From positions 25,693,629 to 25,757,628 of the forward strand of contig OW387147.1 of the NCBI GenBank assembly GCA_936440205.1: 64,000 nt of DNA, in the 5' to 3' direction. Source of the DNA: Lepidonotus clava. Taxonomy: Eukaryota; Annelida; Polychaeta; Phyllodocida; Polynoidae. Position 1 is the stretch's first letter. Each line of letters begins with the position of its first letter. Below, in pieces: positions 30,601-45,600 of the stretch. Below the pieces are notes generated by a model. That model saw nothing but the letters and a program-made list of their open reading frames with translations, had not been told where the DNA came from and did no database searches. Position numbers and translations under genes: made by a program.

Positions 30601-33600
30601 CCCTGCGTCTCACCCCTGGAGGAACCAGCTCTGTCACCATGGAGATGACACTTAAGTTCAAGACACGCGGCGTTAGCCAGGTCAACTTTGAGACATCGGC
30701 TGACGGTTTGACAACCAGCCAGCCCCCCGTGGTGGTACGCAAATCTCTGTTTTTATTTCTCATATTGTATTCCCTGTGTTGAAAAAAAGAATCTAAAATG
30801 TTTTTTTTTCAAATAGTTTTATTTCCAATATCACATAATACATGGTTTTCCTAATGGACAAGTGAACAAGTAACGTATAACATTTTTTGAAATGTGTAAT
30901 ATGGTAATCATGCACGACCTTATTTATTCAACTTTTTAGCTCTGTATGAGCCAACTCTTACACATTTACGGTTTTTCAATAATATATACATAGATAACAA
31001 AAATTTGATTGTTGACCCAAGCAATATTTGTACAAGGTCATATAGAATCATTAGAAATATCTTTAAGGAGATTTATATTGTGATATTTTCAAACGATTCA
31101 TTTTGAAATCTATTCTTTCGCAAAGTTTTCCGAGTATAAGCCGTATGCGGGTCTAAAAATAGAGCATCGCGCAGCGAATTTTCGCGGAAATCGCGAACGG
31201 TAGTTGGTGGGACGTTTAACATAGGATCCTATGGGAGAAAACATGTTATTTCGCTGTAACATTTTAAATATAACTCCAATCTTCATACGGTAAATGAGAA
31301 AAAGTTCAGAATTAATCCCAGGAATGCGATACAATCCTTCATTTTTTCGCATTTTGTCAATATTTCGCACAATCGCGAAAATTCGCGTTTTCTCCATAGA
31401 AGCCAATGCTAAGTAGGGTCACTTCTAGAGCCCAGAATTTCACCGCGCGATGCGCAAAATGACGCAAATTCGCCCTCAAACCACAAACCCGTGTGCTCCG
31501 TATAAGTATACATCAATAAGAGAAAAAAAATTGAAAAAAATATGTCTACCTCAACTAAATTTCTAAAATCTAACCATGGATTTTATTTGCACAGGAGAAT
31601 GCCAACAACCCCAATGACTGGGAGGAGTTCACACTTCGTGTTGGGCCCCCACGTACTGAAATCACCAAGATTGACATCATTCTCGTCAAGGCTCCAGGCC
31701 AGACCATGATGGTGAAGGACCTCTTTGCTAAGGCTTGTTTGGAAACAGGTGAGTTCAACATGGTACAACTGAATATTCAGTATTTATTGTAAATTCTTCA
31801 TCATTTCTTAGAAATAGAGACATTTATAGTTCTCGTTCTGCAGAACTAAGCTCATAGAAAAGATATTTTGGAACAGATCTAGTTTGATCAAAACTATTAT
31901 CTTATAATAACACCCATTCAAAAACGTGAGCAAGATTCGTAGGCTATGAAGGGAAACGTATTTTTCCCGACTTTAACCGGTTTCTGAACGTTTTTCTTTT
32001 CTAGAAACAACCGCAAGCTCAACAACAACAGTGTCCAGTTCAACAACCACAGGTAGGTTACCCGGTCTTCAAATATCAGATTATATATGCAGCCCTTAAA
32101 ATGAATATATCGTTCACCATCACATTTTACAGGATAATGTATATCCATATCCATAACGAGATGGCTTTAGAAATCTTTTATGGTCCAATTGATATACGTA
32201 TATTTTGATATGAGAAGTAAGCCAAGTAAACTCTAGCGTGGTTCTCTTTCTTTCTAATAGTTTCCTTCTTCTGGCTGTACGAAATTACTTCATTCATTCT
32301 TGCTTTTTTCCCCATAGGATTTCAATATATTCGTACTTTCTTGTCATTGTTCCACAGAAGGAGTCTGCCAGGATCTTCAGTATGCCCAACTTGGAAACGC
32401 AATGACTGCTGCTGCATCCTCCTCCCCGGAAACCGCAAACATGGCCGTTTCGGGCTCGGGTGCAGTCTGGATGCCTTTGGAAAGTGACCTGACGGACGGA
32501 GAGGTCTGGTTTGAGATTTCCCTCAACTCTGGAAGCACCATCCAACACATCTCCTTTGATGTCCTTGGTGCCAGCTCTGTGAAGGTTCTTACTGGCACAT
32601 TAGGGATAGTCAACCTCCAGCAGGACCAAGAGGTACTACTCTTAGTGTTTCTTCTGTTAGTGTGCCATGGAACTAAACATATATGCTTACAACATCAAAC
32701 CAGCTGTTTTCATTTCACTTGCAGTTTATCCTTTATGTAGAAATTTCAATGATGTAATAAATGTTTCTTAACTCTAGATGAGAATATATACAGAAATATT
32801 TTTTTCAAATGCGGTTGCTGTCAGGAACACACCTAGCCACGTCCCAAAGATATTCTAAATGACAATGTATGAGGTTTGGTACTACTTTTTTGTGTTTGCT
32901 TGACATGATTCATGTCAAATAGTGCGTGACAATACATATATGAAAATTAGTTCTTACTCATTAGAGGGATGACCAGATAAATCAGTGATCCGTTCACATT
33001 ATAATTGTTCTGTTGACATTGTTTTAGGTCTTCCCAACTGGGGTTGGCTACTGGTCCTCAGGAACACTTGACATTGACCAGTTCCCCTCGTCATCAGTCG
33101 ATGTCTTCCGTTTAGTAATAACTCCATCTGATGTGGTAGCGCTGAGGAATATCATCGTTGAGGCTTGCTATACACCAGGTAGGTGTAAAATGTCTCTCTT
33201 AAAAGAAACTTCACTTATATTGGGATGCACTGTACATTACGGCATCTATTTTTTTTATACTAATAAAGGAATTTTATCACTGACTAACAGAAGAAGTGAG
33301 GCTACAGATGATAGATGGTAAACTACACAAATAAATTTAGAGCTTCATGAAAACATGAATTGCTTGGGAGGGGTCACAAAATGAGGGGCCGTTGTAAAAA
33401 TTTAAATTTTGAGTAAAATACTTGGCATCTTGAAATTATGATTTTTTAGAAACAACCACAGGAGTGTCTGGCACAACAACCAGCTCCGGTGTGAGTGGAA
33501 CCACGACCACCTCAGGTGTGTCAGGAACAACAACCACATCAGGAGTGTCTGGTACAACCACATCAGGTGTATCAGGAACCACTACTACCTCAGGAGTTTC

Positions 33601-36600
33601 AGGCACAACAACAACACCAGGAACTTCAGGCACAACCACAACATCAAGGCAGGGAACCACAGCCCGTCCTTCAACCACGACCACTCACGGTGGTGTTAGT
33701 GGAACAACCACTACTTCAGGCGTATCAGGCACCACCACCACATCAGGTGTGAGCGGCACCACAACTACTTCAGGAGTATCTGGAACCACCACCACGTCTG
33801 GTGTATCTGGCACAACCACTACCTCAGGTGTGAGTGGAACGACCACAACTTCTGGTGTGTCTGGCACAACAACTACCTCAGGTGTGTCAGGAACAACAAC
33901 CACATCAGGAGTGTCTGGTACAACCACAACATCAGGTGTATCAGGAACCACTACTACCTCAGGAGTTTCAGGCACAACAACAACACCAGGAACTTCTGGC
34001 ACGACCACAACATCAAGGCAGGGAACCACAGCCCGTCCTTCAACCACAACCACTCACGGTGGTGTTAGTGGAACAACCACTACTTCAGGCGTATCAGGCA
34101 CCACCACCACGTTAGGTGTGAGCGGCACCACGACTACTTCAGGAGTATCTGGAACCACCACCACGTCTGGTGTATCTGGCACAACCACTACCTCAGGTGT
34201 GAGTGGAACGACCACAACTTCTGGTGTGTCTGGCACAACAACTACCTCAGGTGTATCTGGAACCACCACCACTTCAGGTGTGTCTGGCACAACCACCACC
34301 TCCGGTGTGAGTGGAACAACGACTACATCAGGTGTGTCAGGAACAACAACCACATCAGGAGTGTCTGGCACAACCACAACATCAGGTGTATCTGGAACAA
34401 CTACTACCTCAGGAGTTTCCGGCACAACAACAACACCAGGAACTTCAGGCACAACCACAACATCAAGGCAGGGAACCACAGCCCGTCCTTCAACCACAAC
34501 CACTCACGGTGGTGTTAGTGGAACAACCACTACTTCAGGAGTATCAGGCACCACCACCACATCAGGTGTGAGCGGCACCACAACTACTTCAGGAGTATCT
34601 GGAACCACCACCACGTCTGGTGTATCTGGCACAACCACTACCTCAGGTGTGAGTGGAACGACCACAACTTCTGGTGTGTCTGGCACAACAACTACCTCAG
34701 GTGTATCTGGAACCACCACCACTTCAGGTGTGTCTGGCACAACCACCACCTCCGGTGTGAGTGGAACAACGACTACCTCAGGTGTGTCAGGAACAACAAC
34801 CACATCAGGAGTGTCTGGCACAACCACAACATCAGGTGTATCTGGAACAACTACTACCTCAGGAGTTTCCGGCACAACAACAACACCAGGAACTTCAGGC
34901 ACAACCACAACATCAAGGCAGGGAACCACAGCCCGTCCTTCAACCACAACCACTCACGGTGGTGTTAGTGGAACAACCACTACTTCAGGAGTATCAGGCA
35001 CCACCACCACATCAGGTGTGAGCGGCACCACAACTACTTCAGGAGTATCTGGAACCACCACCACGTCTGGTGTATCTGGCACAACCACTACCTCAGGTGT
35101 GAGTGAAACGACCACAACTTCTGGTGTGTCTGGCACAACAACTACCTCAGGTGTATCTGGAACCACCACCACTTCAGGTGTGTCTGGCACAACCACCACC
35201 TCCGGTGTGAGTGGAACAACGACTACCTCAGGTGTGTCAGGAACAACAACCACATCAGGAGTGTCTGGCACAACCACAACATCAGGTGTATCTGGAACAA
35301 CTACTACCTCAGGAGTTTCCGGCACAACAACAACACCAGGAACTTCAGGCACAACCACAACATCAAGGCAGGGAACCACAGCCCGTCCTTCAACCACAAC
35401 CACTCACGGTGGTGTTAGTGGAACAACCACTACTTCAGGAGTATCAGGCACCACCACCACATCAGGTGTGAGCGGCACCACAACTACTTCAGGAGTATCT
35501 GGAACCACCACCACGTCTGGTGTATCTGGCACAACCACTACCTCAGGTGTGAGTGGAACGACCACAACTTCTGGTGTGTCTGGCACAACAACTACCTCAG
35601 GTGTATCTGGAACCACCACCACTTCAGGTGTGTCTGGCACAACCACCACCTCCGGTGTGAGTGGAACCACGACTACATCAGGTGTGTCAGGAACAACAAC
35701 CACATCAGGAGTGTCTGGCACAACCACAACATCAGGTGTATCTGGAACCACTACTACCTCAGGAGTTTCCGGCACAACAACAACACCAGGAACTTCAGGC
35801 ACAACCACAACATCAAGGCAGGGAACCACAGCCCGTCCTTCAACCACAACCACTCACGGTGGTGTTAGTGGAACAACCACTACTTCAGGAGTATCAGGCA
35901 CCACCACCACATCAGGTGTGAGCGGCACCACAACTACTTCAGGAGTATCTGGAACCACCACCACGTCTGGTGTATCTGGCACAACCACTACCTCAGGTGT
36001 GAGTGGAACGACCACAACTTCTGGTGTGTCTGGCACAACAACTACCTCAGGTGTATCTGGAACCACCACCACTTCAGGTGTGTCTGGCACAACCACCACC
36101 TCCGGTGTGAGTGGAACCACGACTTCATCAGGTGTGTCAGGAACAACAACCACATCAGGAGTGTCTGGCACAACCACAACATCAGGTGTATCTGGAACCA
36201 CTACTACCTCAGGAGTTTCCGGCACAACAACAACACCAGGAACTTCAGGCACAACCACAACATCAAGGCAGGGAACCACAGCCCGTCCTTCAACCACAAC
36301 CACTCACGGTGGTGTTAGTGGAACAACCACTACTTCAGGCGTATCAGGCACCACCACCACATCAGGTGTGAGCGGCACCACAACTACTTCAGGAGTATCT
36401 GGAACCACCACCACGTCTGGTGTATCTGGCACAACCACTACCTCAGGTGTGAGTGGAACGACCACAACTTCTGGTGTGTCTGGCACAACAACTACCTCAG
36501 GTGTATCTGGAACCACCACCACTTCAGGTGTGTCTGGCACAACCACCACCTCCGGTGTGAGTGGAACAACGACTACCTCAGGTGTGTCAGGAACAACAAC

Positions 36601-39600
36601 CACATCAGGAGTGTCTGGCACAACCACAACATCAGGTGTATCTGGGACCACTACTACCTCAGGAGTTTCAGGCACCACAACCACACCAGGAACTTCAGGC
36701 ACAACTACAACATCAAGGCAGGGAACCACAGCCCGTCCTTCAACCACAACCACTCACGGTGGTGTTAGTGGAACAACCACTACTTCAGGCGTATCCGGTA
36801 CCACCACCACTTCAGGTGTGAGCGGCACCACAACTACTTCAGGAGTAACTAGAACCACCACCACGTCTGGTGTATCTGGCACAACCACTACCTCAGGTGT
36901 GAGTGGAACGACCACAACTTCTGGTGTGTCTGGCACAACCACTACCTCAGGTGTCTCTGGAACCACCACCACTTCAGGTGTGTCTGGCACAACCACCACC
37001 TCCGGTGTGAGTGGAACCACGACTACTTCAGGTGTGTCAGGAACAACAACTACATCAGGAGTGTCTGGCACAACCACCACATCAGGTGTATCTGGAACCA
37101 CTACTACCTCAGGAGTTTCCGGCACAACAACAACACCAGGAACTTCAGGCACAACCACAACATCAAGGCAGGGAACCACGGCCCGTCCTTCAACCACAAC
37201 CACTCACGGTGGTGTTAGTGGAACAACCACTACTTCAGGCGTATCAGGCACCACCACCACATCAGGTGTGAGCGGCACCACGACTACTTCAGGAGTATCT
37301 GGAACCACCACTACGTCTGGTGTATCTGGCACAACCACTACCTCAGGTATAAGTGGAACGACCACAACTTCTGGTGTGTCTGGTACAACAACTACCTCAC
37401 GTGTATCTGGAACCACCACCACTTCAGGTGTGTCTGGCACAACCACCACCTCCGGTGTAAGTGGAACCACAACTACCTCACGTGTGTCAGGAACAACAAC
37501 CACATCAGGAGTGTCTGGCACAACCACAACATCAGGTGTATCAGGAACCACTACTACCTCAGGAGTTTCAGGCACAACCACAACACCAGGAACTTCCGGC
37601 ACAACCACAACATCAAGGCAGGGAACCACATCCCGTCCTTCAACCACAACCACTCACGGTGGTGTTAGTGGAACAACCACTACTTCAGGCGTATCAGGCA
37701 CCACCACCACATCAGGTGTGAGCGGCACCACAACTACTTCAGGAGTATCTGGAACCACCACCACGTCTGGTGTATCTGGCACAACCACTACCTCAGGTGT
37801 GAGTGGAACGACCACAACTTCTGGTGTGTCTGGCACAACAACTACCTCAGGTGTGTCAGGAACAACAACCACATCAGGAGTGTCTGGTACAACCACAACA
37901 TCAGGTGTATCAGGAACCACTACTACCTCAGGAGTTTCAGGCACAACAACAACACCAGGAACTTCCGGCACAACCACAACATCAAGGCAGGGAACCACAG
38001 CCCGTCCTTCAACCACAACCACTCACGGTGGTGTTAGTGGAACAACCACTACTTCAGGCGTATCAGGCACCACCACCACATCAGGTGTGAGCGGCACCAC
38101 AACTACTTCAGGAGTATCTGGAACCACCACCACGTCTGGTGTATCTGGCACAACCACTACCTCAGGTGTGAGCGGAACGACCACAACTTCTGGTGTGTCT
38201 GGCACAACAACTACCTCAGGTGTATCTGGAACCACCACCACTTCAGGTGTGTCTGGCACAACCACCACCTCCGGTGTGAGTGGAACCACGACTACATCAG
38301 GTGTGTCAGGAACAACAACCACATCAGGAGTGTCTGGCACAACCACAACATCAGGTGTATCTGGAACCACTACTACCTCAGGAGTTTCCGGCACAACAAC
38401 AACACCAGTAACTTCAGGCACAACCACAACATCAAGGCAGGGAACCACAGCCCGTCCTTCAACCACAACCACTCACGGTGGTGTTAGTGGAAAAACCACT
38501 ACTTCAGGAGTATCAGGCACCACCACCACATCAGGTGTGAGCGGCACCACAACTACTTCAGGAGTATCTGGAACCACCACCACATCTGGTGTATCTGGCA
38601 CAACCACTACCTCAGGTGTGAGTGGAACGACCACAACTTCTGGTGTGTCTGGCACAACAACTACCTCAGGTGTATCTGGAACCACCACCACTTCAGGTGT
38701 GTCTGGCACAACCACCACCTCCGGTGTGAGTGGAACAACAACTACCTCAGGTGTGTCGGGAACAACCACCACATCAGGAGTGTCTGGCACAACCACAATA
38801 TCAGGTGTATCTGGAGCGAAAACTACCTCAGGAGTTTCAGGCACAACAACCACACCAGGAACTTCAGGCACAACCACAACATCAAGGCAGGGAACCACAG
38901 CCCGTCCTTCAACCACAACCACTCACGGTGGTGTTGGTGGAACAACCACTACTTCAGGAGTATCAGGCACCACCACCACATCAGGTGTGAGCGGCACCAC
39001 AACTACCTCAGGAGTGTCTGGAACCACCACCACGTCTGGTGTATCTGGCACAACCACTACCTCAGGTGTGAGTGGAACGACCACAACTTCTGGTGTGTCT
39101 GGCACAACAACTACCTCAGGTGTATCTGGAACCACCACCACTTCAGGTGTGTCTGGCACAACCACCACCTCCGGTGTGAGTGGAACCACGACTACATCAG
39201 GTATGTCAGGAACAACAACCACATCAGGAGTGTCTGGCACAACCACAACATCAGGTGTATCTGGAACCACTACTACCTCAGGAGTTTCTGGCACAACAAC
39301 AACACCAGGAACTTCAGGCACAACCACAACATCAAGGCAGGGAACCACAGCCCGTCCTTCAACCACAACCACTCACGGTGGTGTTAGTGGAACAACCACT
39401 ACTTCAGGAGTATCAGGCACCACCACCACATCAGGTTTGAGCGGCACCACAACTACTTCAGGAGTATCTGGAACCACCACCACGTCTGGTGTATCTGGCA
39501 CAACCACTACCTCAGGTGTGAGTGGAACGACCACAACTTCTGGTGTGTCTGGCACAACAACTACCTCAGGTGTATCTGGAACCACCACCACTTCAGGTGT

Positions 39601-42600
39601 GTCTGGCACAACCACCACCTCCGGTGTGAGTGGAACCACAACTACCTCAGGTGTGTCAGGAACAACAACCACATCAGGAGTGTCTGGCACAACCACAACA
39701 TCAGGTGTATCTGGAACCACTACTACCTCAGGAGTTTCAGGCACAACAACAACACCAGGAACTTCCGGCACAACCACAACATCAAGGCAGGGAACCACAG
39801 CCCGTCCTTCAACCACAACCACTCACGGTGGTGTTAGTGGAACAACCACTACTTCAGGCGTATCAGGCACCACCACCACATCAGGTGTGAGCGGCACCAC
39901 GACTACTTCAGGAGTATCTGGAACCACCACCACGTCTGGTGTATCTGGCACAACCACTACCTCAGGTGTAAGTGGAACGACCACAACTTCTGGTGTGTCT
40001 GGCACAACAACTACCTCAGGTGTATCTGGAACCACCACCACTTCAGGTGTGTCTGGCACAACCACCACCTCTGGTGTGAGTGGAACGACGACTACCTCAC
40101 GTGTGTCAGGAACAACAACCACATCAGGAGTGTCTGGTACCACCACAACATCAGGTGTATCTGGAACTACAACAACTTCAGGTGTATCTGGAACTACAGC
40201 TACCGTTGGAACAACCATCAGCTCCGGTGTGAGTGGAACCACAACAACTTCAGGATCGTCAGGCACAACAACCACATCTGGAGGGGCCGGTACTACCACA
40301 ACATCAGGTGTATCTGGAACTACAACAACTTCAGGTGTATCTGGAACTACAGCTACTGTTGGAACAACCACGACCTCCGGTGTGAGTGGAACCACAACAA
40401 CTTCAGGATCGTCAGGCACAACAACCACATCTGGAGGGGCCGGTACTACCACAACATCAGGTGTATCTGGAACTACAACAACTTCAGGTGTATCTGGAAC
40501 TACAGCTACTGTTGGAACAACCACGACCTCCGGTGTGAGTGGAACCACAACAACTTCAGGTTCGTCAGGCACAACAACCACATCTGGAGTGGCCGGTACT
40601 ACCACAACATCAGGTGTCTCAGGAACTACAACATCTTCAGGAGTAGGAGGGACAACCACTTCTGTTGGGTTCACTGGAACCACAACTACTGGGTCACAGT
40701 CAAGTACCAGTGTTACAGGTAAATCTTGAAAAACAAATCCTGAACCTCTTCTTACTTCATCAAACCAATTTCAAACTCAGGTTGAATGCTTATTATTTGA
40801 AGATCGATTAAGACTGTCATTGCAATGGAAGCCCAACCTTAAAAAATAATCTGATTCCGGTCCCATGATTAAACTTTTTCTCATAAGCTAACTCGAGTGT
40901 ATGAATGACACTTTGGATCTCATCCATTAACAATGAAAATATCTGAATTAGATAGTTCAACATGGTGCACACTGAATTCGTAAATTGTCTTACAATGTCT
41001 AATTTTTAGCAAATATAAAAACCTTGATTCGATATCTTCCTAATAAGATGTCTCAATAAGGTCTTAATAAAATGTGATTTGAAAATTCATCATGAGATAC
41101 AAACCGGCGCTTATAGCCAATTATTGTTAAGATGGGTTATGCAATCTAGCGGGCAAGAAATCTTGAAGTAGCTGTTAAGTCATAATTATACACTCATACA
41201 TTTTATGTAAGGGATCTAGACAGGTTGCTTTAGAAGACATTGGTGACAGAAATCTACGTTACTTTAAAGTGAACATTATTCATGTCTTGGAGTTTAAGTG
41301 TATGTGAAATGATATGCTTGGTTACAGTAACTGGAACAACAGGACCAACTGTACCGACTACCTCAGGGGGAATGGGAACAACTCATTCAACTGGAATTCC
41401 AACCACTCAAACTACTCCTTCTTCAACAACTCACTTTGGTAGGCATACACCATTCACTATAAAGAATTTTATTTTATGTTATGGATAATCACAGTTATCT
41501 TGGGTTCTCGAATACCTTCATATTACAAGCAAAGACTGGAAAAAACCTTCAGGATAAATGACATTGCTTAGTGGCCATATCGCAACGATTCTCATCGTTG
41601 AATGACGTATTTTTTATCAAGCTAGTTATATTCATCATGTAGAATTTTTTTATCACCCTGTCTTAAGTTCTATAAAATTTGTTAACTAGATCAGATGAAA
41701 GAAAATACGTAAGAAATGCAATTAAATCGCTCCAACAACATTTTGGAAAAAACACAGGTTAAATAGAGTGTTGATTAAACAAGTATAAGATGTTTTCTAA
41801 ATGCAATTTCAGAAACAACTACTACTGCTTCTGCACCGGGCACAACAACTAGTGTGACAACTACCATGGGAGAAGAAGTGTCAACCACAAGTATGAACCT
41901 TTTTTCTATGAAACAATGTATAGATCTATATATAGATGTAAAATAGGAAGTTTTAGCGAATCCAACAGATGTTTTAATACATCAAATAATTCAACCTCCA
42001 AAATGTGCAGAAAACATGGGACATCAATGAATGATGATTAAAAAAGAATTGAAGGTATTTCCAACTCTTTTTTCCCATAAACAGAACTCAATTGAAAACG
42101 TCATACTTGCGTTGGAGCTGCACATGGTCGCTAAGATTCCCTAATGAATCTCAATAACGTAAACCTGAATATTGGAACAAACAGCTAGTGGGTACGATTA
42201 AGGGAACGGCCATACTTCGATTGGATGCCTTAAACCATTAGCTTTCATGTCCTAACAATTATTTTTTGAAGATTCATGTTCTCATTGGTCCTGAATCCTA
42301 TGTAAAGATAGTTTTATAGATTATTTATTACTGCACCTACCAATGTGTGGTCTCAGAAATAGGAAGCTAAGAATAAGATATTCTGCCCTGGCATTATTTG
42401 TCCAATGGTTTCCCTATGATCAAATCTACTGATTTTGGTTCCATCAATTGCTCAACAGGTTCTAGTTTTGAAAAGATTTAAATTCACATCTGACTGATTT
42501 TTTATGATGTTCAATTTTATATAAAGGCAGAATGTTGTTCATCTCCCAATAAAATGAACCAAAAAGGGCAAATAATGTTGTATTACCGCCAGGTTTATCA

Positions 42601-45600
42601 ACAGTGAAACTCAGCTATACTTTTGAAAAGCTTTAGGATTCGTAGGCGCCGTTTGCAAATAAACCAATTATTGCTACGTATGATTGGGGTCCTTCCACAT
42701 TTCATGAAACTGTTGCTGAAAATTTTGAAACATACATATCATAAAGATGGTATGCCATGATCTGAATATGAACCAATGATAAATATTCTGAATTCCTTTT
42801 TTCCAGCTCCATGTCTCATCAAACTTCTGGACGCTAGCAACTCGTTTGGATTCACTGTAGAGAGTGATTCTGGAATTGATGCCTCTGATGTCCTTCTTGG
42901 ATCTGGAGCGGTATATACACCAACACTCGATAGCCTTAACCGTGCAAAGATCGTCATCGAGTCAACCTTCCTAGAAGGAGTGACAGGGCTGGTGGACTTC
43001 AGCTTTAAGGTCAAGGGAGGTGTCACCATTATCATGGAAATCTATGGACCACAAGGATTCAAGTACTTCTGGAATCAGGTCAGTTATGCTTTGTTGATTT
43101 ATAGTGACTTACAAATTCGACACCCATTCATTTTGTTCGTTATACATATTATAGAACATGCTGGTTTCAGTAAAGTTGTAATGTATAATTTCTAGACCTA
43201 CGTTTCAATTTATAGACATCACAACAGGTTCAGCATGTATGAGATATAGGTGAAGATTTCAATAGGGATGTGGGTCAAGCTGGCCCAACTGTCATTACTG
43301 ACAAAGCCACAGGGATTTAATTTTGTCAAAATTATCAAAGGAATTAGTAATGTTCGTGCTATATGAGTATTATTTACCAAATGTACTTATATAAAACTAA
43401 CGCAAAATTTCACAAAAGGTCGGGAGATTTAAAGAGTATTGCTGAAATAATAAGAGATGATGCAAAAGATCTATGCACACACCTGTGATGTTTGCTTTGA
43501 CACCACCTTTTGGCTGACTCTGCTCGAGTGCACTTTTGTGATGGTGATATTAAATATTTGAATTTCTCTGCCTGTATCTCAATTAATATAAGCGGCATAT
43601 TATCAGTTGAAACATATTTGCTATCCCATAAGCGCCCTTTATTTCAAAACTCTGAAAGTGTGCGATATATGGATTAGCCTAAACGTAATGATATGAAGAC
43701 TGAATATTTAATACATACATAAGGGCTCTGGATGGGGGATCTCTATCGTCTCTATCACTTATTTATGCCCATGTCGCATGTCAAATTTAAGAAATACCTA
43801 TGTCGCATTTCACTATGTTTTTTTACCCTCCCTGTCATATGGCTGAGCCCCCATGGTGTATGTTGAATTTAAGAAATGGCCATGTCGATTTTAGTGGACC
43901 ACCCTATTATATATCTAGGAACAACTGTGGAGAAAATGACATCACTTTTCTTCCTTTATTCAGTCCCCTAACATTGTCTATATAGCAAAAATAGTTCATA
44001 AATGCTGTTACTTTAGCTTGGTTACTTTCGTTATTATGTTTAAAAGCACCTTTAATTCACGCTATTGATAGGCACAAGATACCAACTAATAATTTTCGCA
44101 CTAGGTGACTTGGTCATTAAACAAAGTGTTCAGAAATAGGTGTCGAAATAAAAGAAGTTGAACGATGAAAAATTATGAAACAATTTAGTCCATTTCATAA
44201 TTTGGACTTTATTTTACAGCTCAACTACCCTGACAGTGGACGTGAATATTATGCCAAGCCCACCCTTGGTGTCATGAACTACGCCATTGGCAGAATAGAG
44301 CTTACCATCATTTCCCAAACTAACTCAGTGAACATTAAGGACTTCATAGCAGAGTTCTGTGAGGAAGTAACTACTACACAAATAACTACAACAACTTCAA
44401 GAGAGGGAACAACAGCTCAGCCTTTGACCACCACAACCACTCATGGTGGTGTTAGTGGAACAACCACTACTTCAGGCGTATCAGGCACCACCACCACGTC
44501 AGGTGTGAGCGGCACTACAACTACCTCAGGAGTGTCTGGAACCACCACCACGTCTGGTGTATCTGGCACAACCACTACCTCAGGTGTGAGCGGAACAACC
44601 ACAACTTCTGGTGTGTCTGGCACAACCACTACCTCAGGTGTATCTGGAACCACCACCACTTCAGGTGTATCTGGCACAACCACCACCTCCGGTGTGAGTG
44701 GAACCACAACTACCTCAGGTGTGTCAGGAACAACAACCACATCAGGAGTGTCTGGCACGACCACATCATCAGGTGTATCTGGAACCACGACTACCTCAGG
44801 AGTTTCAGGCACAACAACCACACCAGGAACTTCAGGCACAACCACAACATCAAGGCAGGGAACCACAGCCCGTCCTTCAACCACAACCACTCACGGTGGT
44901 GTTAGTGGAACAACCACTACTTCAGGTGTATCAGGCACCACCACCACATCAGGTGTGAGTGGCACCACAACTACCTCAGGAGTGTCTGGAACCACCACCA
45001 CATCTGGTGTATCTGGCACAACCACTACCTCAGGTGTGAGTGGAACGACCACAACTTCTGGTGTGTCTGGCACAACCACTACCTCAGGTGTATCTGGAAC
45101 CACCACCACTTCAGGTGTATCTGGCACAACCACCAGCTCCGGTGTGAGTGGAACGACGACTACCTCAGGTGTGTCAGGAACAACAACCACATCAGGAGTG
45201 TCTGGCACAACCACAACATCAGGTGTATCTGGAACCACGACTACCTCAGGAGTTTCAGGCACAACAACAACACCAGGAACTTCAGGCACAACCACAACAT
45301 CAAGGCAGGGAACCACAGCCCGTCCTTCAACCACAACCACTCACGGTGGTGTTAGTGAAACAACCACTACTTCAGGTGTATCAGGCACCACCACCACATC
45401 AGGTGTGAGCGGCACCACAACTACCTCAGGAGTGTCTGGAACCACCACCACATCTGGTGTATCTGGCACAACCACTACCTCAGGTGTAAGTGGAACGACC
45501 ACAACTTCTGGTGTGTCTGGCACAACCACTACCTCAGGTGTATCTGGAACCACCACCACTTCAGGTGTATCTGGCACAACCACCACCTCCGGTGTGAGTG

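Noticed and set aside
31110-31406. A 98-residue minus-strand open frame in intron 30735-31594
   Set aside because: It lies inside the foldback-like block, resembles no protein I know, and is explained by CpG-rich repeat sequence.
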